Made by a program: the position numbers and the translations under genes. Positions 29,830-40,469 of a stretch of DNA of 64,000 bases are shown piece after piece; position 1 is the first letter of the stretch, and every line of letters starts with the position of its first letter. A model generated the notes under the pieces. It did not search any database, was not told the DNA's origin, and saw only the letters and a program-made list of their open reading frames with translations. The stretch comes from Adiantum capillus-veneris (lineage: Eukaryota; Streptophyta; Polypodiopsida; Polypodiales; Pteridaceae): contig CM043945.1 in assembly GCA_014529385.2 (NCBI GenBank), forward strand, positions 151,751,741 to 151,815,740, given 5' to 3'.

Positions 29830-30350
29830 TTTACAGAATTGTAGGTTTTCTTCACAGAACCCTTGCAAATGCTCTTTTATATGCACAACATCAGTCCGTC
29901 ATACAAAAATATCCATAAAAGCTTGTTTAATGCATTTTTACCCTCAAAAGCACACTTTTCCGTGATTTCAAATGCAATCAAGCACTTTAGCAAATAATTC
30001 AGTGCTGAATAGCCCTAGATCAAAATCGGATCACTTACCTAAAGCTACTCCTACAAATCATATGGGGTTTTGCATCTATGAGTAGAAAAACGCTTCACTG
30101 CCACACAAGGACTAGTAAACGCTTTTATCACCTCACAAATCACTCGGCCACCAACAACTACTCTAATCCACAGATCCTAACTAAACCTATCTAGTCGCAG
30201 ACCCTCGGCAAGACACACGCTTTCTGGCTATCCACTTGATCGCGGAATATCCTCTTCCGGATCTACTTAAGAAAAACGCTTTCTTTAGCCGAAACTAAAT
30301 CAAGCAACCATCACACGAGTGTCAGTAGGAAACCTACTTAGGTCCTTGTG
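29830..30350. other. G2 leader between array and primer site
   Basis: No gene and no palindrome. Mostly single-copy sequence. Confidence 0.5.
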
Positions 30351-30351
30351 T

Positions 30352-30368
30352 CCCCGGCAACGGCGCCA
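30352..30368 (-). promoter_or_regulatory. G2 primer binding site (tRNA-Asp)
   Basis: The minus strand reads TGGCGCCGTTGCCGGGG, an exact complement of the 3' end of plant tRNA-Asp. This primer is used by several Tat/Athila-type gypsy lineages. Confidence 0.9.
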
Positions 30369-30369
30369 A

Positions 30370-31222
30370 TGTTGCGGGAGCGACTCACACACCCATGAAG
30401 TGCATGCAAACACTACCTAGATCAACATAATGTCAATCGAGGACACAGATGACACGATAGGCACACAGAGGAAATCTCTTTAGCTTGTCAGGCTGAGACC
30501 ATCCTACACATACAACACTCTAGAAGGCCAACTATACCACAATCAAGAACCTCACTGCTCTCAACTACACCACCTAGCCACATACACACATACGGAAGGT
30601 AACTCACCTAATCATGCCAGATTCATACAAAACTTAAGGAACTCCATCCCCTCACTGGCATACACCTGTCCCTAAGCTTCTACACTTAAAACCCTTACTC
30701 TAAACCCATCTGTGGAAAATGCGTAGGATGACAGAGCAAAATTTTGAAAGTGCCCAAAACTAAAATTTATGAGTACCTATGCGTAGCTTATGTCGCCACG
30801 ATTCTATAGACTACTAGCACGCAGAAAAGAGACATCGTTTGATACACTTACGGACACAAATAGCTCGTAGATGCGTCGGCGTGTGCGCTTCGTCTCACGT
30901 GGAATGCTTGGCATTGTCGCGTAGCTCTCCTGGAGCCTACAACAATGGTGCAGTCGGATCTCCAACGTGTTGAGCGAGCCGAGCGTAGCTAGAGGATAAA
31001 GCTCACGCTCACTCTCTTTCTCTCTCACACATAGTAGATGGCAGCGCTAAAGTTTTGATTATGATAAAAAGTCTCCCTTTACAAAATGACCTAGGTACCT
31101 TATATACTAAGGCTACCTTAGGTTTAACCAAAAATGGGGTTGAAAGGGTCAAATGGCTTTGTATTTACAATCTGGAAGTGCCATTGCACCCCAGCTTCTG
31201 AAACAAGAATAACTACTCATTA
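30370..31222 (-). repeat. G2 5' LTR
   Basis: The inner end TGTTGCGGGAGCG at 30370 is set by the primer site. The outer end is uncertain (a CATTACA at 31216-31222 is one candidate). A minus-strand TATATAAGG at 31099-31107 fits a promoter. It carries a palindrome half-site GCGTAGGATG at about 30721-30730, about 350 bp from the inner end. Confidence 0.55.
31099..31107 (-). promoter_or_regulatory. Candidate TATA box of G2 LTR
   Basis: Minus-strand TATATAAGG in an otherwise mixed-composition stretch, oriented toward the primer site. Confidence 0.45.
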
Positions 31223-31279
31223 CAAATGACGTTTATAGCCATAATCCACAGCATTTCATAACTCGCAAAAGATAAGACT

Positions 31280-32110
31280 TTGGTACGAAACTTGAGTTAT
31301 GTTGTGTTGTTGACCCATCGGTCAACAGCTTTCTGTCTAGAATGCCATCCCCTTGGAGTGCCATCCAGTTTTTTTCCGGAATGTAGTTCCTTGCAATGCA
31401 TTGGTTACAAGATATGCCAAACAACAACAGGGTCAACAAGCTCTGAGATATTTCAGCACATGCAAAGAGATGGCATCCCTCTAGATGCAAACATATATGC
31501 TTACATTTGAAGGCATGTGTCACTATGCAAGACACAGTTATTGAGAATGCACTAATTATTGGATACGCTAAACAGGAGTGGACCAAAAAGCTATGGACTA
31601 TTTTCAGCTAATGCAAAGCGAGTGCATCAGATGCAATAACCTATGCTTACATCTTGAAGGCATGTGGCAATTTGGAAGACGCTAAGATGGACAAAAAAAT
31701 CAATGAAGAAATTGTTAATTAGGGGCTGTTGAAAAAAAAAAATGTTATGCTTGGCATAGCCTTGGTCAACATGTATGCCAAATGTGGCAGGGCCAGGAAT
31801 CCCTAGGCTGTTTTCAACAAATGTGAAGCGAGTGAATCTCTCTAGATGGAGTCACCTATGCTTTCGTCTCAAAGGCATGTGACACTGTGCAAGACACCGA
31901 TATGGCCAAGAAAATTCACGATAGAATTGCTAGTCAAGGCCTTGGTCTCCGTGTATGACAAATATGGTGTATTGCAGAAAGCACAAAATCTACTTGAGGA
32001 GCTTCTTGTGCAGGATGTGAGCTCTTGGTATGTACTAATTACAAGATATGTGGAACAACACATGAACAGGAAGCTGTGGGATGTTTTTGGCAGATGCAAA
32101 GTTGAAGTGT
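31280..32110 (+). pseudogene. PPR pseudogene copy A
   Basis: All three forward frames yield scraps of plant PPR repeats: F-Q-H-M-Q-R-D-G-I-P-L-D-A-N, A-L-V-N-M-Y-A-K-C-G-R-A and L-V-S-V-Y-D-K-Y-G-V-L-Q-K-A-Q. Intact PPR proteins bind organellar RNA. Here stops and shifts occur every few tens of codons. It is colinear with copies B and C. It ends at GATGCAAAGTTGAAGTGT, directly against the G3 LTR. Confidence 0.85.
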
Positions 32111-33258
32111 TGTCAGGAGTTTTTTGGATGAGCATAAAGTCATTAGGTCATGCCAAAAACCTTTCCCACTAGCCTCATGTATATATGTGTACATAACCCT
32201 GCAAGTATTGGAAGCGACCATGTAAAAATTCATGTAGAAAGTTGTGCTTTTGCTAGGCTTGGGTGCTGATGTTTTGGGTTGTTTGAGTCCCCAAGACTGC
32301 GATCTCAACTTAGAAAGTGATTGCAGGTGTATGCAATAAAGGCAACTGAGCCAACTTGATGATTGGAATTAGAAATTCTGAAATCCAAGATTTCTAGAAA
32401 TAGTCGAGATGAGAGGCTCCAAGCCCTATGTTACGGTGTGCTATTCGGTGATCGAAGAAGCAAGTTATGCTTTGGGGAAGATGTCCGAAACGTTCTTCTA
32501 CTTTGGGGAAAAACTGGAAATTTGTTGGGTATAAGGGAGTTGAGAGGGTTGGGGAGGAATTTGCCATGTGGCATGGGAATTATGCCACATGAGAAGGGAA
32601 AAGGGAAGAATGGGGGGTATATAGGCTAAAGAGGGAGCACCCTTTAGGTGTATCACTTGGTACAAGGCTTGATATGATGGGCTCTTGGGATCTTGGGGAG
32701 AGAATGGAACCTTTTCCAGCTGTCCACACTGCCTGCCCAGGTATCTTGTCCACTTTTGGTCCACTGGACACTTGCCCCCACCCCATTCCCTTGGTGAAAG
32801 GGTCACCAACACCTCATTTTATGCCCAAAAGAGGCGAAAAATGAGCCAATTAAAAGAGGCCTACAAAGAGAGCCTTGCCGGTTCAGAAGAGAGAGAAAAT
32901 TTTTGGGGATAAAATATAAGAAATCCCCCCATTTTAATGGCTGCAACACCTGCACAACTTCTAGAGAGCTCATTATTTGGCAAGAAAGAGTACACCCCCA
33001 GTTTTGAGCGGCCACCATAACTCTCTCATCCTTCATCTCTCTTTTGCCTATGGATACTCTACGGACATCTCCATGAGATGATCTTTGTCATGATGTCCTA
33101 GGTTTCTCCTACCTAATTTTAAGTGTGTTTTGTGCTTGAAGGTTTTTTCATAAATCTCTATAGGTGTTTTTCGAAGGTGTAATAGTTCTTTCTTTCGACA
33201 GTGTGATTCGTGCAAGGCTATAGAGGCACTTGTTTTTCTTTCCATTTGAACGCTAACA
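32111..33258 (+). repeat. G3 5' LTR
   Basis: 1148 bp, TGTCAGGAG...GCTAACA. It matches 38762-39995 throughout (for example CACCCTTTAGGTGTATCACT). It is followed by a primer site. TATATAGG at 32618-32625 is the likely TATA box. Confidence 0.85.
32618..32625 (+). promoter_or_regulatory. G3 LTR TATA box
   Basis: GGGGGGTATATAGGCTAAAG context. It is conserved at 39352-39359 in the partner LTR, where the surrounding sequence is nearly identical. Confidence 0.6.
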
Positions 33259-33264
33259 TTGTAT

Positions 33265-33284
33265 TGGTGCCCCCACTGAGGAGC
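33265..33284 (+). promoter_or_regulatory. G3 primer binding site
   Basis: TGGTGCCCCCACTGAGGAGC six bases after the LTR. G5 has almost the same site (57519-57538), so both use the same tRNA, which I cannot name with confidence. Confidence 0.65.
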
Positions 33285-33567
33285 AAGTGCTCCTATGCTC
33301 CAATTTCTGTGAAACATGTCTATTCTGCAGGTAGAGAATGTAAAGGGGATGTGGGTCCTTATAGACAACCGCCTATGTATGTGCATATTGTGGACAACAC
33401 TTGAGGCGGTTGTGTAATTGGATTGCATCCTTTGGAGGGTCATGAGGTTTTGAGAAGCCAAGCAATGGGGGCCAGATTACCCACTGTGAGTTGGATTAGG
33501 TACTAGAGAAATCCATCGACATGCCTTGAGCTTTCGCCATCAAATGTAAGTGTTTTTGTAGCAATCA

Positions 33568-34400
33568 AACATGGAAGATGAGATCCCATAGTTTCATGGA
33601 TTTCCTAATGAGAAGGCACATACTTTTATTGAAAAGTTGAAAGTCAATTGCTTATAGAGAAATATACTAGACCAAGCTATATTGTTGCGGCTGCTGCAAT
33701 ATAGTTTACAACATGAGGAAAAAGTTTGGTTACAAAATCACGAAGAGCTGGTGCAGGCACAAACTCTAGGTGTGGTTTTGGATTACAATCGTGTGAAGCC
33801 TAGCTTTTCTGGCATAGTACAGATCCATTGAAGTACCTGGTGAAGTTTGGCATGAAATTGGGATACACTCAAAAGGTTAATCAAAGTGTTGATGAGTTTG
33901 TCATGCAGTTCACCCGTTTATGAGACAAATGGGCTTGAGCTTTGGGAAATGAAATCCCTCCATCCATGTTAAAGAAGGACCATCTTGTGGAAAACTTAAA
34001 AGAAAGTCTGAAGTTCAAAGTTAAGCTAAAAAGGCCCGCTACCTTGGAGGAAGGAGTCACTATTGCCAGGGAGAAAGAATGGAAGGCTCAAAGACTTAAT
34101 GAGTAAGGGAAAGCGGTCCTTGTTGCCTGATTTTCCAACCTTCTCAAAGGATTGGAAAATCTCAATGTTCTTGGAGATGGAGGTGGCTGTGGTAGAGAAA
34201 TGTCTCAAGCATGTGAAGGTCAGCCCAATGCTAATGCAGGTCGTGGACAAGGTGTCTTTGAGCCGCAAAGGAGGTTCTTCCCTACCTGTTATAATTTTGG
34301 TCAACTTGGTCATATCAACACTTACTGTTCAAAGCCAACAAGAATGGGAGGTGATATGTTTCCATTCCCCCAATAGATTTGTGACAACATTAATGATTAT
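33568..34400 (+). pseudogene. G3 gag with altered zinc knuckle
   Basis: Frame-hopping translation gives F-H-G-F-P-N-E-K-A-H-T-F-I-E-K-L near the start, then L-V-E-N-L-K-E-S-L-K-F-K-V and E-G-V-T-I-A-R-E-K-E-W-K-A-Q-R-L. At 34290-34335 C-Y-N-F-G-Q-L-G-H-I-N-T-Y-C is a CCHC knuckle with the second Cys replaced by Phe. Many stops. Confidence 0.75.
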
Positions 34401-34556
34401 GCATACTAGTATATACGGGGAGATCAAGGTACTGAACATGAAAATCAGGTCTCAACCTCTGGTGGTCATGTGGGTATTGTGCAAGTTGAAAGAAAGAAGC
34501 AAATATAATGCACATAGGCAAAAGAGAGAGGGAGGGCTATGCCACTCTAGGTCCAA

Positions 34557-34616
34557 GCAAAAAGAAAGGGAAAGAGAAAGAGAAAGAGAAAGAGAAAGAG
34601 AAAGAGAAAGAGGGTG
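34557..34616 (+). repeat. AAAGAG hexamer microsatellite in G3
   Basis: About seven AAAGAG units (34571-34611), encoding a Lys-Glu run in one frame. It lies between gag knuckle and protease. Confidence 0.9.
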
Positions 34617-34797
34617 AAGATGCCAAAGCCAAGAGGAAGAGAAGACCTTGTAGACGGTTTGAAGTAGTAGATCTACCTTTGAGAGAAGGCCAAAAAACTT
34701 ACACTTTAAAGAAGGTCTGATTGGGAGGAAAGTAGATTGTACTTTTGGACAGTTGATGAATATGGTGCCCAAACTTAAAAGGCAGTGAAAGGCATTA

Positions 34798-35270
34798 GTG
34801 AATCCAAAGAAAGAGCCAAAGCATGGACAAGTCAGAGTGTTGGCTGTGGCAGAGTTACCCAACATTTGTCCTGTGGTGAATGCTTGGCACAAAGGTGTGG
34901 GCATGGTAAAGGCCTACATTGATGGAGGTGCTCAAGTTTTTGTGATCACACAGTCATGTGTCGAAAGACTGGGTCTCATTACATGCAAAATCTCTGGGTT
35001 TCAGATTCAACTAGCAAACTATGCCAAAGTGAAGTGTTTGGGGCTGATTAAGAATTTGGAGGTTGAAGTCTTTAATGTGAAGGTTATAGTAAACTTTCAT
35101 GTTATGCCAGGTGGCCTGGGAGCTTTTCCTCTCATTTTGGGATGACCTTGGTTGAGAGCTATTGGTGTTTTTCAAGATTGGGGTAAGGGCACAATCTGTC
35201 TGTATCGCAGGAAGGGTGAAAAGAGGGTGTTTGATATAACTACCAAGCAACCTTTGACACTAGAAGTGTA
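34798..35270 (+). pseudogene. G3 aspartic protease
   Basis: K-A-Y-I-D-G-G-A-Q-V-F-V-I-T is the active-site loop, followed by F-P-L-I-L-G, a TGA, then P-W-L-R-A-I-G-V-F-Q-D-W-G-K-G, the L-G-x-P-W-L block. One stop at 35143-35145 breaks it. Confidence 0.85.
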
Positions 35271-35784
35271 AGAAATGCGGAATACAATAAGGATCTAGTA
35301 GCAAGGAGAGTAGACAGAGACACGATGCAAAGTAGATTAGTGGCAAATCAAAAAATTTAGATTAGCACACTATACAAATTGATGGCGTCATCCACCCATG
35401 CGCTCTCAAGGTAGAGCTTAGATGGCGATTTAGACAACTAGAGCAAGTGAATACAAGGGACTAATAATCCTTACACAAGGATGTGTTGTGTGCGTCAAGT
35501 GTGCACACCATTCTACCAAAATACTCATGAAAAGGCCTCCTTATATAGTTGTAAGGGAGCCTCTAAACGCCTATGTGCAACCGCCCTTAGATAGCCAAGT
35601 CCAAGTAGGACTCTCCGATGCGCCCATGTGTAGCCGCTTTTGGGTAGACAAGTCCCCGGGGGATTCACCATGGAAAACTTATCGCACCATGTAAGTGCAG
35701 GGGAGGGGGGGTTTTCTACAAGTTACATAAGCGTATAAGTTAGGGGTAGGCCCCCAATAATTTATCTCCTAAACTTAAAAATAA
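35270..35784. other. Unexplained 0.5 kb block in place of G3 RT/RNase H
   Basis: Begins TGTAAGAAATGCGG right after the protease and ends before integrase. It has CCTTATATAGTT like a TATA box and a G-rich run AGGGGAGGGGGGG at about 35699-35711, which suggests a solo LTR or other insertion that replaced about 1.5 kb of pol. I could not pair its ends or find a target duplication. Confidence 0.4.
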
Positions 35785-37150
35785 GTGAGGGGGTATTACC
35801 AAGAAATGATCACTTGTGGGTTTTTGTTGAAGGCAAATGCCCCTTTATATCATGGGAGGGAAGTGTTGACAAAATACATGGATTTTTTGTTGACAAGTGT
35901 TTTACCAGAAGGTCTACTATCCTCCAAAAAGTATGCTTTCATAAGAAAAGCTAGGAAGTACAAAATGCTTGATGATGTGCTTTACATGAAAGGAAGTGAT
36001 TTGGTTTTCAATTGTGTGCCTTGGAAAGAGGAAATTTACAAGATTTTGGAAGAAAATCATGAGGGATCTTGTAGAGGCCATTTTGCTGTGAAGATCATGT
36101 TGCATAAAATTTTGCAATAAGGCTATGTGTGGCCAAGTATTCAGCGGGATGTTAACCATTGCTGCAAGTCTTGTCTGCCTTGCCAGAAAATGGGGAAGAA
36201 AATTTTGAAGCCCGAATTACGAAAGACAATTCTAGCTTTTGATGTGTTAAAAAAATGGGGTCCTGATGCTATTGGACCCTTACCCATGACTAGTAAAAGG
36301 AATGCTTACATCTTGATAGTAGTGGATTATTTGTCACGTTGGCCAGAATCCAAAGCTGTCAAATAGATTACTAGTAAGAGAATAAAAAAGTTTGTATATG
36401 AGCATATATGCTGCAAATTTAGTGTGCCACTAGAGCTACTTTTTGATAGAGGACCGGAATTTAGAGGAGAGCTTTTTGATTTCCTATGCAAAAAGCTCAA
36501 TATACAACACATGTACAGTTTTCCTTATTATCCACAATTCAATGCTCTCAATGAGAGGTTCAACGGAGATTTGGTGAAAATCTTAACAAAGATGACCCAA
36601 ACACATGGGAAAACTTGGGATTCAGAGTTGGCTTGTGCATTGTGGGCCTACAAAACTGCTATCAAAACAAGCACAAGATTTTCTCCTACTTGGTCTATGG
36701 TTATTGCCAATTGAAGTGGATATTCCTACACTCAAATTGTTGTCGTTGGGAGATGAAGAGCAAAGAGATGCTTGGGAGAAAAGGCTATTGGATCTGCAAT
36801 GTCTGCAATGGGACAAAGTTTTGGCTTTGAGATACTATGAAGAACTGTCAAAGAAGGCTCAACTAAAAGCTAATGAATGTGTGAAAGATAAAGGAATTCA
36901 AAAGGGTGATCTAGTGTTGCGATACAATAGTAATCTGGACAATACCTTTTAGAAAAAGTTTCAAATCAAGTGGGAAGGTCCTTTTACTATTGTGAACAAG
37001 TTTGATAACAGCACATATAAGTTGGCAGATTTGAGTGGTGCACATCATAAATATCATGTTAATGGTTATAGATTGAAGAAATATCTGGCACGTTCTGAGG
37101 GCTTGAAGGGTCATGAGTGGGGATGCTCCATGAGGGACTATAGTTTTTGA
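35785..37150 (+). pseudogene. G3 integrase
   Basis: The zinc-binding part N-H-E-G-S-C-R-G-H-F ... C-C-K-S-C-L-P-C is followed by G-P-D-A-I-G-P-L-P (first Asp, about 36265), L-L-F-D-R-G-P-E-F-R-G (second Asp, about 36445) and A-L-N-E-R-F-N-G (Glu), with 35 residues between the last two. The C-terminal G-D-L-V-L-R-Y-N-S and K-W-E-G-P-F-T-I-V follow. Stops at 36118, 36364 and 36949. Confidence 0.9.
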
Positions 37151-37447
37151 GGATTCACATGTCTTACAAGATTCAAGGAGGGTGCACGTCTAGGGTAGGT
37201 TAAAGGCAAAGCTCATATAAAGGAAACAAGAAAAATCTCAAGCTCTTGTCCCTGTTGAGATCGCTCTGCGGTTCATTGTGGGTGCATGCTCAACTCGATT
37301 ATTTTGTGCTCGTAGCGTGCTAGTCGGTGCAGCGTGATAATTACCCATAAAGACTTTTTAAGCGCTTATTTACTTGGTGAGCCTAAGGCCCTTTTTTTCA
37401 AATTAGGCAGCACGCTCGTTGACATAGCAATTATTTGACATGCAACC
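37150..37447. other. Junction between G3 and PPR copy B
   Basis: No gene. The 3' LTR expected after G3 integrase is missing, which suggests a deletion between G3 and the next PPR copy. Confidence 0.45.
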
Positions 37448-38761
37448 ATGATTGTACAGACCGATTGTTGCCATGATCGTTGCTTTTCAATATCAGTTGT
37501 TTGTGAGAAGAGAGAGCTATCCCTCAAGATGCAATCACCTACGCTTTTATGCTTGATACTGCCTTGGTCGACTTGTATGCCAAATGTGGTGTACTTCAGA
37601 ATTCACAAACCTACTTCAGGAACTTATTGTCTAGAATGTCGTCTCTTGGAGTACATTCATTGCGCAATTTTCCCAATAGGGACAGGGCCAGGAAGATTTT
37701 GGTTGTTCTCAATAGATGCAAAGAGATGGCATCTCTCCAGATGCAATCACGTACATACACTTGCATCTTAAAGGCATGTGGCATTGCATGAGATGTTGTT
37801 GATTGGTTGACATGTATGTTAAATATTTTAGATGGCTCAAAAAAGTGTTGACGAGCATCCTGTCTGAAATGTTGTTCCTTGTAATGCATTGTTTGTAGGA
37901 CATGCCCAACTAGGACAGGGCCACCAACCTCTGGGTTGTTTTCAAGGATATTCCCAACAAGGATAGGTCCAACTTACCACTGAGTTGTTTTCAACGGATG
38001 CAAAGAGAAGACATCTCTCCAGATGTAGTAACCTATGCTTGCAATGCATTGATTACAAGGTATGCCCAACAAGGACATGGCCAACGAGCTATGAGCTGTT
38101 TTCAGCAGATGCAAAGAGATGGCATCTCTCTAGATGAAAACACACATGCTTGCATTCTAAAGGCACGTGGCACTATGCAAGACGCTGATACCGAGAATTC
38201 ACTAATTGCCTGATATGCTAAACAAGAGCGGGCCAAGAAGCTATGAACTATTTTCAGCTAATGCGAAGGGAGTGCACCTCTCCAGATGCAGTAACCTATG
38301 CTTACATGTGGAAGTCATGTGGCAATTTGGATGACACTAAGATGGACAAAAAAACTCAGGAAGAAATTGTTAGCCAGGGATTGTTAAAAAGGAAATGTTA
38401 TGCTTGGCACAGCCTTGGTCGACATGTATGCCAAATGTGGTAGGGCCACGAATCCCTAGGCTGTTTTTAGCAACTGTGAAGAGTGAATCTCTCTAGATGC
38501 AGTCACCTACACTTTTGTCTTGAAGTCATGTGACACTATGAAAGACACTGATATGGACAAGAAAATTCACGATGTTATCGCTAGTCAGGGCCTTGGTTTC
38601 CATGTATGCCAAATATGGTGTACTTCAGAAAGCACAAAATATACTTGACGAGCTTCTTGTGTAGGATGTGAACTCTTGGAATGTATTGATTACAAGATAT
38701 GTGGAACAGGGCATGACCAAGAAGCTCTAGGCTTTTTTTGGCAGATGCAAAGTCAAAGCAC
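37448..38761 (+). pseudogene. PPR pseudogene copy B, part before the LTR
   Basis: The clearest of the PPR copies: T-A-L-V-D-L-Y-A-K-C-G-V-L-Q, N-A-L-I-T-R-Y-A-Q-Q-G-H-G-Q-R-A, F-Q-Q-M-Q-R-D-G-I-S-L-D-E-N and A-C-I-L-K-A-R-G-T-M-Q-D-A-D. Frames break every 50-80 codons. It is interrupted at GCAAAGTCAAAGCAC by an LTR and resumes at 39996. Confidence 0.88.
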
Positions 38762-39995
38762 TGTCAGCATTTTTTGGATGAGCATAAACTCATTAGGTCA
38801 TGCCAAAAAGCTTTCCCACTAGCCTCATGTATATATGTGTAAGTAGCCTTGCAAGTCTTGGAAGTGACCGTGTAAAAATTCATGTACAAAGGTGTGATTT
38901 TTCCATGCTTGGGTGCTGATGTTTTGGGTTGTTCGAGTCCCCAAGACATGTTTTTTAATAAATATTTTTAACCGTGCTTTATAGCTCGTGAATCGTACTT
39001 GTACATCATGAGTTGTTATAAGCATCCAAAGTGGGCAGTCTTAACTGAGAAAGTGATTGCAGGTGCATGTGACAAAGGCAGCTTGTCAAACTTGTTGATT
39101 GAAATTGGAAATGCTGAAATCCAAGATTTCTGGAAATAGTCGAGATGAGGGTCTCTAAGCCGTGTGTTACGGTGTGTCATTTGGTGATCGAAGCAGCAAG
39201 TTATGCTTTGGGGAAGATTCCTGAGAAGCTCTTTTGCTTTTGGGAAAAATGGAAGTTTTTGGGCATAAGGGAGTAGGGAGGCTTAGGGAGGAAGTTGCCA
39301 TGTGGCATGGGAATTATCCCACATGAGAAGGGAAAAGGGGAGAATGGGGGGTATATAGGCTAAAGGGGGAGCACCCTTTAGGTGTATCACTTGGTGAAAC
39401 ACTTGAGATGATGGGCTCATGGGCTCTTGGGGAGAGAATGGTGCCTTTTCTAGCTGTCCACATTGCCTACCCAGGCGCCTTCTCCACTTTTGGTCCACTG
39501 GACACTTGCACCCACCTCATTCCCTTGGTCAATGTCATTGACACCTCATTTTATGCCCAAAAAAGGCAAAAAATGAGCCAATTAAAAGAGGCCTACTAAG
39601 AGAGCGTTGTTGGCTGCAAAGAGAGAGAAATTTTTTGGGGATAAAAGATAACAAAGCCCCCCATTTTGATGGCTGCAACACCTGCACATCTTCCAGAGAG
39701 CTCATTTTTGAGCAAGAAAGAGTACACCCCCGATTTCGAGCGGCCACAACTCTTTCATCTTTCATCTGTCTTTTGCCTATGGGTACTCTATAAACATCTC
39801 CACAAGAGGAACTTTGTCATGATGTCCTTGGTTTCTCCTAATTTTGAGCATGTTTCATGCTTGATGGGTTTTTCATAAATCTCTACAGATGTTTATCATA
39901 GGTGTGTTCGGTGGTGTAATAGTTCTTCCTTCCGACGGTGTGATTCGTGCAAGGCTATAGAAGCACTCATTTTTCATGCTATTTGCACGCTAACA
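38762..39995 (+). repeat. Solo LTR of the G3 family inside PPR copy B
   Basis: 1234 bp, TGTCAGCAT...GCTAACA, matching 32111-33258. PPR sequence flanks both sides in register, so it is a solo LTR or the remaining LTR of a deleted element. TATATAGG is retained at 39352-39359. Confidence 0.85.
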
Positions 39996-40340
39996 ACGTC
40001 TCTGCAAATGAAATCACCTATGCTTTGGTCTTCAAGGCAATGCTTACATATTGAGTTACACAAGTGCTTTGTGCTTGGCAGTGCTGTGATTGACATGTAT
40101 TCCAAATGTGGTATGCTTGAGGATCTTTTTGTGAGGAATCTCATCGCTTGGGACTTATTGATTGTGGGATATAATCAACAGGGGTAGGCCAAAGATCTAT
40201 TTTCACAAGATGCAGAGCAATCACAACAATGATCATAAGGATCTTGGTTTTGTCAAGTGTGCAGGAGGATGGAACTTTTCTACTTTGTGTCCTTATGCAT
40301 GTGGCAACCTTGATGAAAATTACTGAACCGACCTATCCCA
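39996..40340 (+). pseudogene. PPR copy B, part after the LTR
   Basis: Continues A-N-E-I-T-Y-A-L-V-F-K-A-M-L-T-Y, then V-I-D-M-Y-S-K-C-G-M-L-E-D. It aligns with copy C at 41695-41810, where no LTR intervenes. Confidence 0.75.
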
Positions 40341-40469
40341 CTCTTGGATGTTGTGTGCATCCAATTTTTCATTTTTTTGTGTACCTTGTTTTGTGCTAGA
40401 TATTATGTAACCTATGTCATTCTCCTTGGACCAATTTCTTCAATTAGTAGACATGAATTAAACATCACA

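Larger units (their letters stand above)
22442..31222 (-). mobile_element. G2: gag-protease gypsy-like element with palindromic leader
   Basis: Minus-strand order: LTR (from about 31222 to 30370), tRNA-Asp primer site (30368-30352), palindromic tandem leader (29826-27835), gag (27631-26471), Pro-rich segment, zinc-knuckle/coiled-coil frame (26128-24854), aspartic protease (24686-23881) and W-I/V-P-K repeat ORF (23668-22781). No RT, RNase H or integrase is visible in the 4.8 kb of coding sequence, so it appears non-autonomous. Gag, Pro-rich and knuckle frames are co-linear in one frame with two stops. Confidence 0.8.
32111..37200 (+). mobile_element. G3: Ty3/gypsy element lacking RT
   Basis: 5' LTR, primer site, gag with knuckle (33568-34400), protease (34798-35270), then about 510 bp of foreign-looking DNA where RT and RNase H should be, then integrase (35785-37150). 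No 3' LTR directly follows; the next DNA is PPR copy B. Confidence 0.85.
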
